From Paenibacillus illinoisensis NBRC 15959 (GTDB lineage: Bacteria; Bacillota; Bacilli; Paenibacillales; Paenibacillaceae), in NCBI RefSeq assembly GCF_004000925.1, contig NZ_BIME01000001.1, positions 806,001 to 870,000 of the forward strand: DNA of 64,000 nucleotides. Reading direction: 5' to 3'. The position numbers and the translations under genes are program-made. Every line of letters begins with the position of its first letter. The first letter of the stretch is position 1. A model generated the notes under the pieces. That model did no database searches, was not told the DNA's origin, and saw only the letters and a program-made list of their open reading frames with translations. Of this stretch, positions 44,600 to 53,489 are shown in pieces.

Positions 44600-46204
44600 A
44601 TGTATGGAAAATTATATAGTGCATGTTTATATGGAATTGACGGGGTATTAATCGAAGTTGAAACGGATTTGTCCAATGGATTGCCCCAGACTTCCATTAT
44701 CGGCTTGCCGGACTCGGCGATTCGTGAAGCGGTTGAGCGTGTTCGTGCTGCTGTAAAAAATTGCGGTTATCAATATCCATTACAACGGATTACGATTAAT
44801 CTTGCCCCTGCTGACCTGCGTAAAGAAGGCTCTTCATTCGATCTTGCCATTGCCGTAGCTTTGCTAATGACAAGTGGGCAGCTCGTGCTGCCGTCCCAGG
44901 AAAGAACACTTTTACTCGGCGAACTCGCATTGGATGGCTCGGTTCGATCCGTACCTGGTGTACTTGCCATGGTGGATCTGGCCAAGCGTCAAGGCTTCAC
45001 TTCCGTTCTCCTCCCCGTTGAGAATCTGGCAGAAGCTTCGTTAATTAGCGGTATTAACGTATATGGTATCAGCCATTTAAGAGATATCGCGCCAGATAAG
45101 CCTGATTCCCAGACGAAAGATGGGGTCTTGTCCAAAGCGGGAACGGTTGTTTTGAATAACTTCGCTCACCTTATTAAACCTGCTGCATATGAACAGACTT
45201 TCTCCAACCCCGATGCCAAGACTCAGATTCCGGCTTCGTTAAGCGATGACTACAGTGACGTCCTCGGCCAGCATCATGTGAAGCGTGCGCTGATGATTGC
45301 CGCAGCCGGGATGCATAATATACTGCTCGTGGGACCACCAGGGACTGGCAAAACGATGCTGATCAAACGTCTGCCCACGATTCTCCCTCCGTTATCAGAG
45401 GAAGAATCACTGGAAGTTACCAAAGTGCTAAGTGCTGCAGGGAAACTGAAAGAAACGTCCAACGGTTTAGTTACGGAACGCCCCTTCCGGTCACCACATC
45501 ATACGATATCCACCTCCGGCCTCATCGGTGGGAGCGGTATTCCGAAGCCGGGTGAAGTCAGCCTTGCACACCGCGGTATTCTGTTCCTTGATGAGCTTCC
45601 TGAGTTTCATCGTCAAGTGCTTGAAGTTTTACGGCAGCCGCTGGAGGATCATACGGTCACCATAAGCCGGGCAAGAGCTGCTTTTACGTTTCCTGCACAG
45701 TTTATGCTTGCATGCTCCATGAATCCCTGCCCGTGCGGGTATTTGTCCGCTCAATCCGAGGATCAGCGCTGTATATGCAGCCCTTCCCGCGTTGCAGCTT
45801 ATCGGGCCAAAATCTCGGGCCCTTTGCTGGATCGGATAGATCTGCAAGTCGAGGTTCCTCCACCTGGCGAATGGCGGAAGGCAGCACCTTCCCCTACTTC
45901 TGCCGAGATGCAAGCCAAAGTTGTCCATGCTCATCATATTCAGGCTAAGCGCTATGCCAACAGTTCTGTGCGTTGGAATAGTCAGTTATCCGGAAGACTG
46001 CTCCGCCGAACTGCACGTCTTCCCTCGGAAGCAGACCATCTGCTCCAGCACACACTGCAGGCCCTTAACTTAAGCATGCGTGCTCACGATCGCATTATCA
46101 AGATGGCACAAACGATTGCCGATCTGGATCATGACGGCGAAATTTTAACTACTCATGTGGCTGAGGCGATTCAGTATCGGCAGTTGGATTTGAATTTGTT
46201 TTAG
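44600..46204 (+). CDS. comM: YifB/ComM family Mg-chelatase-like AAA+ ATPase
   Basis: 534-aa ATPase. In other bacteria ComM is a helicase promoting branch migration during natural transformation. An N-terminal Lon-like domain (GLPQTSIIGLPDSAIREAVE near 20-40) precedes the ChlI-type AAA+ domain with Walker A GPPGTGKTMLIKRLP near residue 245, FRSPHHTIS, and Walker B ILFLDELPEFHRQVLEVLRQ. The conserved CSMNPCPCGYL and a C-terminal lid follow. Start: ATG at 44600 giving MYGKLYSACLYGI; a longer frame adds 13 residues inside the leader hairpin. Odd plus-strand insertion relative to B. subtilis. Confidence 0.93.
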   Translation: MYGKLYSACLYGIDGVLIEVETDLSNGLPQTSIIGLPDSAIREAVERVRAAVKNCGYQYPLQRITINLAPADLRKEGSSFDLAIAVALLMTSGQLVLPSQERTLLLGELALDGSVRSVPGVLAMVDLAKRQGFTSVLLPVENLAEASLISGINVYGISHLRDIAPDKPDSQTKDGVLSKAGTVVLNNFAHLIKPAAYEQTFSNPDAKTQIPASLSDDYSDVLGQHHVKRALMIAAAGMHNILLVGPPGTGKTMLIKRLPTILPPLSEEESLEVTKVLSAAGKLKETSNGLVTERPFRSPHHTISTSGLIGGSGIPKPGEVSLAHRGILFLDELPEFHRQVLEVLRQPLEDHTVTISRARAAFTFPAQFMLACSMNPCPCGYLSAQSEDQRCICSPSRVAAYRAKISGPLLDRIDLQVEVPPPGEWRKAAPSPTSAEMQAKVVHAHHIQAKRYANSSVRWNSQLSGRLLRRTARLPSEADHLLQHTLQALNLSMRAHDRIIKMAQTIADLDHDGEILTTHVAEAIQYRQLDLNLF

Positions 46205-46261
46205 ACCCTCAACAGCCCCAGCTCATAATATATAAATTCACTTAAATGACGACACTAAAAA

Positions 46262-46315
46262 AAACCGTTCAGGTTATCTTCTTCGTTTCATTGAAAAGGA
46301 GACCTTGAACGGTTT
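46262..46315. terminator. Convergent terminator between comM and the nitroreductase gene
   Basis: AAACCGTTCAGGT (46262-46274) and ACCTTGAACGGTTT (46302-46315) pair around an inner hairpin, with A/T runs on both sides. It can serve both converging genes. Confidence 0.65.
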
Positions 46316-46350
46316 ATTGGTTAAGACACGGACAGGGCATTCTATTTTAC

Positions 46351-46908
46351 TTAATCAAAAAGGGTAAGTTTGTCTTTGGCCGGTGTGCGTTCTTTCGCAG
46401 AAGGGATGACCTCCGGATAACCCATGTAGACCATACCGACAATTTTCTCACCAGCCTGAATCCCCAGTGGTTTGCGGAATTTCGGTGCATACAGGAAAGG
46501 CTTTGTTACCCAAAAGGTTCCAATATCTTCACTCCATGCGGCCAGCATAAAGTTCTGTACCAGTGCACTTACTGCAGCAAAGTCCTCATCCCATATATTT
46601 TGTCTTGGATCCTCTTCCAGAACCACAAGCATGATCGACGGTACCTGCAAAACATTGGCTGAAAATTTGTTATCTTCGCCCATCTCTGCCTCAATCGCAT
46701 CTGCAAGCTTCTTCCGCCCGTCTCCGGTAAATAACAAAAATCTCCACGGCTCACGCAATTTATGGTTTGGTGCCCAGACAGCGGTATCCAACAGCTCGAT
46801 AATTTGTTCTGTAGGCACAGCATCTTTCTTAAACTTTTTGACGGTACGCCGATTTTGAATGGCACTTCTTACATCATTGACTGTATCAATATTTGTAGAT
46901 TTGGTCAC
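46351..46908 (-). CDS. Nitroreductase family FMN-dependent oxidoreductase
   Basis: 185-aa flavoprotein of the nitroreductase fold. FMN-binding features are IQNRRTVKKF near residue 17, TAVWAPNHKLREPWRFLLFT near 47, and EKIVGMVYMGYPE near the C-terminus. The substrate cannot be told from sequence; nitro compounds, quinones or other electrophiles are possible. Single gene with GTG start behind GGGAGG. Confidence 0.9.
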   Translation of the reverse strand: MTKSTNIDTVNDVRSAIQNRRTVKKFKKDAVPTEQIIELLDTAVWAPNHKLREPWRFLLFTGDGRKKLADAIEAEMGEDNKFSANVLQVPSIMLVVLEEDPRQNIWDEDFAAVSALVQNFMLAAWSEDIGTFWVTKPFLYAPKFRKPLGIQAGEKIVGMVYMGYPEVIPSAKERTPAKDKLTLFD

Positions 46909-47082
46909 TGAACTTACCTCCCTATTGAAAATTCTCCATCACAGTAAATTCCAACTGCGCTGCTAACGGACTTTTATAATAAATAAAATGCAATACGCTT
47001 GGTTGCATTCTTGATTATACAACGAACCGTTCTTCAGATTCAAAGAACGCCCATGGAATAAGTATTGGCTATGTTTCACACA

Positions 47083-47142
47083 AAAAAAGGTGTTTCTAAA
47101 ATTTGAATTCACGAGAGAATCCATTCATTTTAGAAAACACCA
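47083..47142 (-). terminator. Terminator of the rnhB-ylqG-ylqH-yraN genes
   Basis: On the minus strand GGTGTTTTCTAAAAT pairs with ATTTTAGAAACACC and is followed by seven T. It sits 26 nt after the yraN stop. Confidence 0.75.
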
Positions 47143-47167
47143 TGTTTAACTGATTCAGTTTATTAAT

Positions 47168-47575
47168 TCAGAACGCATTTTCAATGTGCTCAACAGTTAC
47201 AATCTGACCTGCCGGATCAAGCATCACAGCAACCACATCAAAACGAATTTGTAATTCTTTCCCTCTTGATTGTTGAAGGTATACGGCTGCCGTGGAACGA
47301 ACCTGCTGCATCTTACGGAGATCTACCGATTCCTGCGGTGTACCATACTTTCCGGCTCCACTACGGCTTCGTACCTCAACAAAGACAAGCAAATCACCAT
47401 GTGAAGCGATAATATCAATCTCACCACGGCGGCAACGCCAGTTTTGCTCAATAATATGATAATCTTGCTCACGCAGCCACCTGCAAGCCGCCTCTTCACC
47501 CAACTTGCCTTTTTGCTGACGCGTAAGTTTGGGAGTAGAGTTATGTCCAGGAGGTCCAGGTAGATGGCTCACCAT
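47168..47575 (-). CDS. YraN family (UPF0102) nuclease-like protein
   Basis: 135-aa protein with an endonuclease-like PD-(D/E)xK core: GEEAACRWLREQDYHIIEQN, RRGEIDIIASHGDLLVFVEV, RSRS. The Glu/Asp/Glu-x-(K/R) layout is typical of YraN/UPF0102. Activity is unproven. It overlaps the preceding FlhB-C-like gene by 7 nt. Neighbour of rnhB, with which it often clusters. Confidence 0.92.
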   Translation of the reverse strand: MVSHLPGPPGHNSTPKLTRQQKGKLGEEAACRWLREQDYHIIEQNWRCRRGEIDIIASHGDLLVFVEVRSRSGAGKYGTPQESVDLRKMQQVRSTAAVYLQQSRGKELQIRFDVVAVMLDPAGQIVTVEHIENAF

Positions 47576-47877
47576 GTATCCTCTCCCTCACGTCCGGATG
47601 CCAGCCGGTCTGCCTGATAAATATAGGTTAACACTTCAGCGACCAGCTGATACAGTTCGGCAGGAATTTGCTCGTCCAAGTCAAGCTTGGACAAAACTTC
47701 CACCAATGCAGCATCCTCCTGAACAGGAACACCGTTTTCCTTAGCTTTATCAAGGATAGCTTCCGCGACTTTGCCGCGGCCTTTGGCCACGACGACCGGC
47801 GCTTCACTTTCGCCGGGTACATATTTTAAGGCAACAGCCTTTTTGGAAAGAAGATCTGGCTGCGGCTCATCTTTCAT
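47569..47877 (-). CDS. Free-standing FlhB C-terminal-domain protein (FlhX/YlqH-like)
   Basis: 102-aa soluble protein aligned with the FlhB fragment downstream of the NPTH cleavage site: AVALKYVPGESEAPVVVAKG, then IPAELYQLVAEVLTYIYQ. There is no membrane domain and the NPTH is replaced (SKKAVALKY), so it resembles an already cleaved FlhB-CC piece. In Helicobacter a similar FlhX can support a truncated FlhB. It overlaps a gene encoding a FliK-like C-terminal domain by 4 nt. That pairing suggests a second switch-like module. Orthologous by position to B. subtilis ylqH. Confidence 0.9.
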   Translation of the reverse strand: MKDEPQPDLLSKKAVALKYVPGESEAPVVVAKGRGKVAEAILDKAKENGVPVQEDAALVEVLSKLDLDEQIPAELYQLVAEVLTYIYQADRLASGREGEDTW

Positions 47878-49928
47878 ACTCGCATATCCACCCCTTTGTA
47901 ACGATCAGGGCTGAAGTCGGACGCATTTACTTTACGCTCAGCACCTGGTTCCTGGCCAACTGGCCAGGGCTCTGTCTTAAAGGTTAGTAATTGATAGCCC
48001 AGCTTATCCAGCGCCTCTTGAATCACTTCCCGCCCGCTATTCAGAAGCGGACCCATGCCCTCCCGATCGTTGAGAACCCGAAGGCTGACAATATTGTTGA
48101 CGACATGTACATCTACCAGTGTTGGTCCGAGACTTTTCATATCCAGATCAAACCACAACCTGCAATTGGATGCATCCAGTTCACCGCGCTGACCACGCCG
48201 GGATTGGATCTGTACAGAAGCCGTTTCTTCTCCATTGGGTCCGGTAATCGGGATGAACCAGTGCATCTGGGCAAAGGTAGAGCCCCGGTCCGTTGTCAGC
48301 AACAACTGCTGACCCGTCAGATATTGCACAGCCTGCCCGGCGGCTTCCTTCAGGGCCGCCGGGGCACTGTCGCTGCTGGCAAGCTGCAGCAGCAAGCCCT
48401 TCAGCGAGTCCGCGGTGCCCGGACTCGCCGCTTCACCCACGCGCGCCTGCGCAGCCGCGCCGTGCACTGCCTGCTGCTCGTGCTCTGCACCGAGCAGCTT
48501 CAGCACGCGCCCCACCCACGGGTCTCCCTCGTGGGTGACAGGCGCGTGCTGTGCGGCAGCGCCCGCAGGTGCTGCCGCATTCCCCCCAGCCGGCTGCACA
48601 TCAGCGCCGGCTGGTACAGGCTGCGGCACGCCTCCGGCAGCCGCAGCCGCCTGGCCGCCCGCAGGTGCAGGGGCGGCCTGTGCTGCCGCACCAGGCTGTG
48701 CCGGTGCGGCAGTGGACGCGCTGCGCAGCGCGTCCAGCAGGGCCAGCAGCTTCGGCGCCAGTTGAGCCGCCGTTGGTGCTGCTGCCCCTGTCTGCGCTGC
48801 TGCAGGCGAAGCGCTCGCAGCTGCAGGCGTCTCCGCGCGGCCATCTGGTCGCCCAGCCGCGCTTCCTTCCTGCTGGCCGGCAATCGCTCGTCCAGCTGCT
48901 ACATCCGCTGCCGCCCCAGGTATACCCGGGCGGCCCGCTTCCGTGGCACGCTGGCTCTCTCCAGGAATTCCCGTCCCTGCCTGAATGCCTTGTCCTGATT
49001 TTCCGGCCGTTTCCGCTTGTCCGGCTCCAGATTTTATTGCGGTCTCAGCATCCCCCGAACCCTGGTTGGTCTGTATAGGTCCCCGCAAGTCTGCCGTGGC
49101 TTCCGCTGCGCCTTTGTTGGACAACGGAACATTACCTGCTCCTGCCGGCATTGTTGTAGCACCCTGCGGCAATGGTGCCGTTTGCCCAGAGGTTCCCGCC
49201 TGACGTCCTCCAGCCGTGGACACTCCCGAATCATCTGTCTGCTGCCCTCCGGCTACTGTTATAAGCAAACTACCAGACGCTGGCAGCTTTGATGTACCTA
49301 CCTGTTCGCCCATGACCACGGTTTTGCCCGCATTCTGAGCAAGAAACGTTTCCAGCTGCTCCGTTAACCCATTTAGCAGCTGATGAAGGGGTGGACCAAA
49401 TACCGTCTGATGCAATCCTTTTACCGTTTCAGCCGTAATCGGCAGACCACGCTGAAAAGCAATACCCGTTGCCTGCACCCACTCTTCCACAGGTATCTGA
49501 GCTGGTTTGACAGTCATCATACTTTGAACCATGGCCACATTATCCTTCGTAAGTGGCAACCCACTGCGCTGCATGGCAAGCAGTAGTTCCCGATTTCCCT
49601 TGGTATCCGGCAAACCTACCTCTTGAAGCAGATTGTTCAACGATGCTTGCGGCAATTCAGACAACGTGCCAGCCAGCGGCTTCATAACGGTCACGCCATT
49701 CTCTCCAGGCGGCTGCACTTGAAGTAGTGTGGTTTCTCCTGGGCGAAGTGGTGTCTCGAGCTTGGCACGTACTTGTACGCCCTGAATTTGCAGAACTGCC
49801 TCTCCACCATCCTCTGAGACACTTACGACAGATCCACGTACAACCTGACCCTCCTTAAGCTCTAACGGCTTGGCATTCCCCGGCTTGCTGTCTCCCAGGA
49901 GACCACGAATCATGGAGCTAATATTCAC
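47874..49928 (-). CDS. FliK-like protein with long low-complexity linker (YlqG position)
   Basis: 684-aa protein. The N-terminal part (about 1-210) is a structured region with KPLELKEGQVVRGSVVSVSE. The middle (about 220-485) is extremely Ala/Gly/Pro/Gln/Thr-rich and locally high in G+C. The C-terminal region (about 540-665) resembles the Flg_hook domain of FliK: AQMHWFIPITGPNGEE, CRLWFDLDMKSLGPTLVDVH, VSLRVLNDREGMG. It is directly coupled to the FlhB-C-like gene, but sits in the rnhB-sucC region, outside the fla/che operon. GTG start behind GGAAGGAGGG. Function unknown; length rulers and secreted spacers have such linkers. Confidence 0.85.
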   Translation of the reverse strand: MNISSMIRGLLGDSKPGNAKPLELKEGQVVRGSVVSVSEDGGEAVLQIQGVQVRAKLETPLRPGETTLLQVQPPGENGVTVMKPLAGTLSELPQASLNNLLQEVGLPDTKGNRELLLAMQRSGLPLTKDNVAMVQSMMTVKPAQIPVEEWVQATGIAFQRGLPITAETVKGLHQTVFGPPLHQLLNGLTEQLETFLAQNAGKTVVMGEQVGTSKLPASGSLLITVAGGQQTDDSGVSTAGGRQAGTSGQTAPLPQGATTMPAGAGNVPLSNKGAAEATADLRGPIQTNQGSGDAETAIKSGAGQAETAGKSGQGIQAGTGIPGESQRATEAGRPGIPGAAADVAAGRAIAGQQEGSAAGRPDGRAETPAAASASPAAAQTGAAAPTAAQLAPKLLALLDALRSASTAAPAQPGAAAQAAPAPAGGQAAAAAGGVPQPVPAGADVQPAGGNAAAPAGAAAQHAPVTHEGDPWVGRVLKLLGAEHEQQAVHGAAAQARVGEAASPGTADSLKGLLLQLASSDSAPAALKEAAGQAVQYLTGQQLLLTTDRGSTFAQMHWFIPITGPNGEETASVQIQSRRGQRGELDASNCRLWFDLDMKSLGPTLVDVHVVNNIVSLRVLNDREGMGPLLNSGREVIQEALDKLGYQLLTFKTEPWPVGQEPGAERKVNASDFSPDRYKGVDMRV

Positions 49929-49958
49929 AGTTCTCTCCCTCCTTCCTGTACGTCTTGG

Positions 49959-50657
49959 TTAAAATAAAGTATGCTGCTCGCCGAGCAGATTGCCCAGAAA
50001 GCTCCGCCTGTGCATCGGCGTGGCTCCAAGAGCCATGATCTGTTCGCGATGAAACTTTGTTGCATATCCCTTATGTATCGACAGACCATACTCTGGATAT
50101 AACGTCTCCCATTCCTCCTTGCAGAGCCGATCGCGGGTTACCTTCGCAATGATGGATGCTGCTGCGATGGACTGGCTGTTGGCATCCCCTTTGATAATGG
50201 AGATCTGAGGTACATTTACGTCCACTTTTTCGGCATCAACCAATAGATAGTCAGGTACACCGTTCAGGGCCTCCACGGCACGCTTCATTGCAAGTCTAGT
50301 GGCCTGTTTAATATTGAGACGATCAATCGTTTCTGCATCCGCAAAACCAACACCTACGGACAAAGCCTTTTCCATAATAACGTCATACAGCGCTTCACGC
50401 TTCTTCTCTGTTAGTTTTTTGGAATCATTAACACCTTCCAGTATCAGATCACGAGGCAATATGACAGCAGCTGCCACTACATCTCCGAATAGACATCCCC
50501 TGCCCACCTCATCAATTCCTGCAATTCGCTCAAAACCACTCTCCCAATACTCCCTCTCATGAATCAGCAGATCACGAGGTTCAATCTCTGCTTTTTTCTT
50601 CTTGGATTCAGAAGGTTCCATTGGTATCAGTTCATTCATTTCATTATGTTCAGTCAT
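49959..50657 (-). CDS. rnhB: Ribonuclease HII
   Basis: 232-aa type 2 RNase H that removes ribonucleotides from DNA and RNA primers. The catalytic acidic residues are visible in AGIDEVGRGCLFGDVVAAAV, and in LLVDAEKVDV. GDANSQSIAAASIIAKVTRD is highly conserved. Start: ATG at 50657, nine bases after AGAGGAG; an ATG that overlaps this site (50666) and one at 50693 are less likely. The first 40 residues are a polar Lys/Glu-rich extension. Confidence 0.97.
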   Translation of the reverse strand: MTEHNEMNELIPMEPSESKKKKAEIEPRDLLIHEREYWESGFERIAGIDEVGRGCLFGDVVAAAVILPRDLILEGVNDSKKLTEKKREALYDVIMEKALSVGVGFADAETIDRLNIKQATRLAMKRAVEALNGVPDYLLVDAEKVDVNVPQISIIKGDANSQSIAAASIIAKVTRDRLCKEEWETLYPEYGLSIHKGYATKFHREQIMALGATPMHRRSFLGNLLGEQHTLF

Positions 50658-50701
50658 TGCTTTCATCTCCTCTACCCACGCAAGCTTTAACATGTTTCTC
50701 T

Positions 50702-50935
50702 CTATAAGTCATCAATGTCTCTTTTCCCTGAGTACGTTTGGGGAAGCCCTACATTTTTTTGACACCCTAATATGTTCAGTCCAAGTAAATCACTTAATCT
50801 CTTGATCACACCCTGAACGTGGTACTCTGTTATAGACGCAGATTCTAGCTCTTTGTTTTTCATATTAGCAAAAATTACTTCGTCTTCATTAGCACCCTGA
50901 TATGCACATATGATAATAAGAGTTGGTTTCTTCAT
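50702..50935 (-). CDS. Hypothetical 77-codon frame upstream of rnhB
   Basis: 77 aa, mixed composition with plausible secondary structure (LIIICAYQGANEDEVIF, then a helix-like EYHVQGVIKRLSDLLGLNIL). No family recognised and no good ribosome binding site is visible upstream of ATG 50935. It may be a real small gene, a gene remnant or chance. It lies 44 nt from the rnhB start and is more A+T-rich than its neighbours. Confidence 0.35.
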   Translation of the reverse strand: MKKPTLIIICAYQGANEDEVIFANMKNKELESASITEYHVQGVIKRLSDLLGLNILGCQKNVGLPQTYSGKRDIDDL

Positions 50936-51131
50936 TTATCGGTATCTGAAGATTTAAATTGAAGATATCCTGTGATCAACCGGGCCAATTGCTTGAACTC
51001 TCATCATAGCACGATTTTTACACCTCAGATATATACACGAGACAATCTCATCCTTTCCTATTTGTGGTCATCTTTCATCCCTGCTTTTTTATTCATTGCT
51101 CTATCATAAGCTCCTTATTTTTTCTAAAATG

Positions 51132-51170
51132 AAAAAGCGACCGCTCCCGGTAATCCGGTAACGGCCGCTT
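51132..51170 (-). terminator. Terminator after rbgA
   Basis: On the minus strand AGCGGCCGTTACCGG pairs with CCGGGAGCGGTCGCT and TTTTTC follows. It ends the lepB-rbgA unit about 35 nt after the rbgA stop. Confidence 0.8.
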
Positions 51171-51204
51171 CTTTCGGCTCACTATTGCAATATGCAAATC
51201 CGTT

Positions 51205-52068
51205 TTAATATGGAGCTTCCATAGAGAAGCGTCCCATCTTGCCTGCACGCAATTCACGCAGAAAAGCACGCGATGCTTTTTCCAGGTCCACACGTCCACC
51301 GCTAACAATACAGCCCCGTTTACGACCAACCTGTTCCATGATGGCTATAACGCTATCCGAATCATCTGCATCCTTGGAGAACTCCTGAAGCTCGTATCGT
51401 TCCTCAAGAGCATCCCAGTAGTAACGCATCAGGTAGCTAATTGCAAAGAAGGCGATATCCTCAGCATTGAGGATTTCCTCCTTGATGGCTCCTGTAACCG
51501 CAAGACGATAACCTACGTTCTGATCCTCGAATTTGGGCCACAAAATACCTGGCGTATCGAGCAGTTCCATCTCTTTGCCTACTTTAATCCATTGTTGACC
51601 CTTCGTTACACCAGGACGATCTCCCGTCGCTGCAATATTTCGTCCAGCAAGCCGGTTAATCAATGTGGATTTCCCTACGTTGGGAATACCTACAATGAGT
51701 GCACGAACGGCACGCGGGTTAATCCCCTTTGCCAGCTGACGGTCAATTTTCTCTTTGAGCAGCAACCGGGCCTGTGCCGGAATGTCTTTTACATTGGTAC
51801 CTGTGGATGCATCCACAGGGAACGCAGTAATTCCTTCATTTTTGAAATGGGCAATCCATTCCTGTGTCACCTTGGCATCCGCAAGATCAGACTTGTTTAA
51901 CAAAATCATGCGAGGCTTACCCTGTAAAATTTCATCAATCATCGGATTTCGGCTGGAGACAGGCAGACGGGCATCCAGCAGTTCGATGACCACGTCAATC
52001 AGCTTTAACTTATCCTGAATCTGGCGTCTGGCCCGGGTCATGTGACCTGGAAACCATTGTATCGTCAC
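51205..52068 (-). CDS. rbgA: Ribosome biogenesis GTPase RbgA (YlqF)
   Basis: 287-aa circularly permuted GTPase needed for late assembly of the 50S subunit. G4 ([12 protein letters not shown]) comes before G1 ([16 protein letters not shown]) and G3 ([11 protein letters not shown]), the mark of this family. The C-terminal domain (about 195-287) interacts with rRNA in homologues. Start: GTG at 52068 behind GAGGTGAAG. Follows lepB after a spacer with a long inverted repeat. Confidence 0.97.
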   Translation of the reverse strand: MTIQWFPGHMTRARRQIQDKLKLIDVVIELLDARLPVSSRNPMIDEILQGKPRMILLNKSDLADAKVTQEWIAHFKNEGITAFPVDASTGTNVKDIPAQARLLLKEKIDRQLAKGINPRAVRALIVGIPNVGKSTLINRLAGRNIAATGDRPGVTKGQQWIKVGKEMELLDTPGILWPKFEDQNVGYRLAVTGAIKEEILNAEDIAFFAISYLMRYYWDALEERYELQEFSKDADDSDSVIAIMEQVGRKRGCIVSGGRVDLEKASRAFLRELRAGKMGRFSMEAPY

Positions 52069-52092
52069 CTTGTCTTCACCTCATTATTTAAT

Positions 52093-52220
52093 GATATATA
52101 AGCTAAAGCTACAATTCACTTGGTCCCTTCATTGGCAAAACACGTTTCCGGTCACGGGTATCCCCATTCTTATTTTGCCCTCTCTGGTATGGAGTAAACG
52201 ATATATTTAGCTTATATATC
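52093..52220 (-). repeat. 128-nt element with 15-bp perfect inverted ends, lepB-rbgA
   Basis: GATATATAAGCTAAA (52093-52107) and TTTAGCTTATATATC (52206-52220) are perfect inverted copies. Inside, GGCAAAA/TTTTGCC gives a second stem. The element occupies nearly the whole 162-nt spacer. A T-tract is absent. It could be a small MITE-like insertion or an RNA-processing signal. Confidence 0.65.
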
Positions 52221-52230
52221 CTGAACTTGA

Positions 52231-52848
52231 TTAGTGGTTAATCCACTTGATATCACCGATCGGCCAGAAAATAACATCTGCACGTCCTACGATATCTTCT
52301 AGAGACACGTATCCAATCATTCGGCTATCCGTACTGTTCGGACGATTATCACCCATTACAAATACATGGCCTTCCGGTACCTTGCCATCCGGGAATTGCT
52401 CATTCGGGAAGTCCTTCACATTATAGGTTCCGCCATTCGCTTCGGCTGCGTCAATCGCTCCCTGAATGTATGTCTCATTCACTTTCTCCCCGTTTACCAT
52501 AACCGTATCCCCACTCACCTGCACAGTATCACCCGCTACAGCAATGACACGTTTGATGAAATCACGTCCCTCAGAAGGAACATGGAATACGATAACCTCT
52601 CCGCGCTGTGGTTCCCGGATATCGTACAGGATTTCATTCACGATGACACGTTCACCTGTATGGAAATTCGGCTGCATGGAAGGTCCGTCCACGACAAACG
52701 GTTTGAATAATAACCATCGAATTAAAATAACGAGCACCAATGCGATCACAATCGCTTTGAGCCATTCGACAATCTCATTTTTGGCTTTTTTGGATCGACT
52801 GCCCTTCTCTTGAGCAGAATTGTCCTGGTGTTGAACTTCCTGTTCCAT
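52231..52848 (-). CDS. lepB: Signal peptidase I
   Basis: 205-aa membrane protease that removes signal peptides outside the cytoplasmic membrane. A polar N-terminus (about 1-24) precedes one membrane helix (about 28-48). The catalytic dyad is Ser57 (VDGPSMQPNFHTGERVIVNE) and Lys99 (GRDFIKRVIAVAGD). Boxes MGDNRPNSTDSRMIG and IDWINH-like end (IKWINH) are present. Start: ATG at 52848 with AGAGGAAG six bases upstream; a longer frame to 52869 is rejected. In B. subtilis a signal peptidase gene is not at this place. Confidence 0.97.
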   Translation of the reverse strand: MEQEVQHQDNSAQEKGSRSKKAKNEIVEWLKAIVIALVLVILIRWLLFKPFVVDGPSMQPNFHTGERVIVNEILYDIREPQRGEVIVFHVPSEGRDFIKRVIAVAGDTVQVSGDTVMVNGEKVNETYIQGAIDAAEANGGTYNVKDFPNEQFPDGKVPEGHVFVMGDNRPNSTDSRMIGYVSLEDIVGRADVIFWPIGDIKWINH

Positions 52849-53103
52849 TATTGATCTTCCTCTCTTCACGGTACATGTTATAGCAGTTTACACATCCAGC
52901 TTTTCACATCATTCATTTCATTGAATTCATGCAAAATTCTCATATCAGTTATGTACTTCTACACGAGCATTTCATTTTAGTACAAATGATCCGCATATTA
53001 CATATGCTCTAACTGATTACACAAGCCTCCCGGACTCTCACGCGTGTGCCGCCATACCATTTTACTCGGAAGTGTACCTCCGGTTCAACTTTTCCCGGAC
53101 AAA

Positions 53104-53129
53104 AACGAAAAGGGCTTGTCTCCAAGCCC
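53104..53129 (-). terminator. Terminator after rplS
   Basis: On the minus strand AGGGCTTG-GAGA-CAAGCCCT followed by TTTTCGTTTTTG, 18 nt after the rplS stop. Confidence 0.85.
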
Positions 53130-53147
53130 TCTCCGGTATCCGTTATA

Positions 53148-53489
53148 TTAACGAATTTCTTTAATTCTCGCTGCTTTACCGCGTAGTTCACGAAGATAAT
53201 AAAGCTTCGCACGACGCACTTTACCACGGCGAGCCACATCGATTTTATCGATTTTAGGGGAATGAAGCGGGAAAGTTCTTTCCACACCTACACCGTAAGA
53301 AATTTTACGAACTGTAAAAGTCTCACTGATTCCACCACCACGGCGCTTGATCACAACACCTTCGAACAATTGGATACGCTCACGAGTTCCCTCGATAACC
53401 TTAACGTGCACTTTCAAAGTGTCACCAGGACGAAAACTCGGAATATCTTTGCGAAGTTGTTCTTGAGTAATCGCTTGAACGATATTCAT
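53148..53489 (-). CDS. rplS: 50S ribosomal protein L19
   Basis: 113-aa large-subunit protein at the 30S-50S interface. [20 protein letters not shown] and [20 protein letters not shown], and the tail [20 protein letters not shown] are conserved. ATG start behind GAAGGAGGG. Unlike B. subtilis, it is transcribed alone from its own promoter with a terminator after it. Confidence 0.99.
   Translation of the reverse strand: MNIVQAITQEQLRKDIPSFRPGDTLKVHVKVIEGTRERIQLFEGVVIKRRGGGISETFTVRKISYGVGVERTFPLHSPKIDKIDVARRGKVRRAKLYYLRELRGKAARIKEIR

Noticed and set aside
47991..48998. 335-codon plus-strand frame opposite the FliK-like gene
   Set aside because: Arises from the high-GC repetitive linker, where stop codons are rare in all frames; Arg/Cys/Leu-rich translation without domains.
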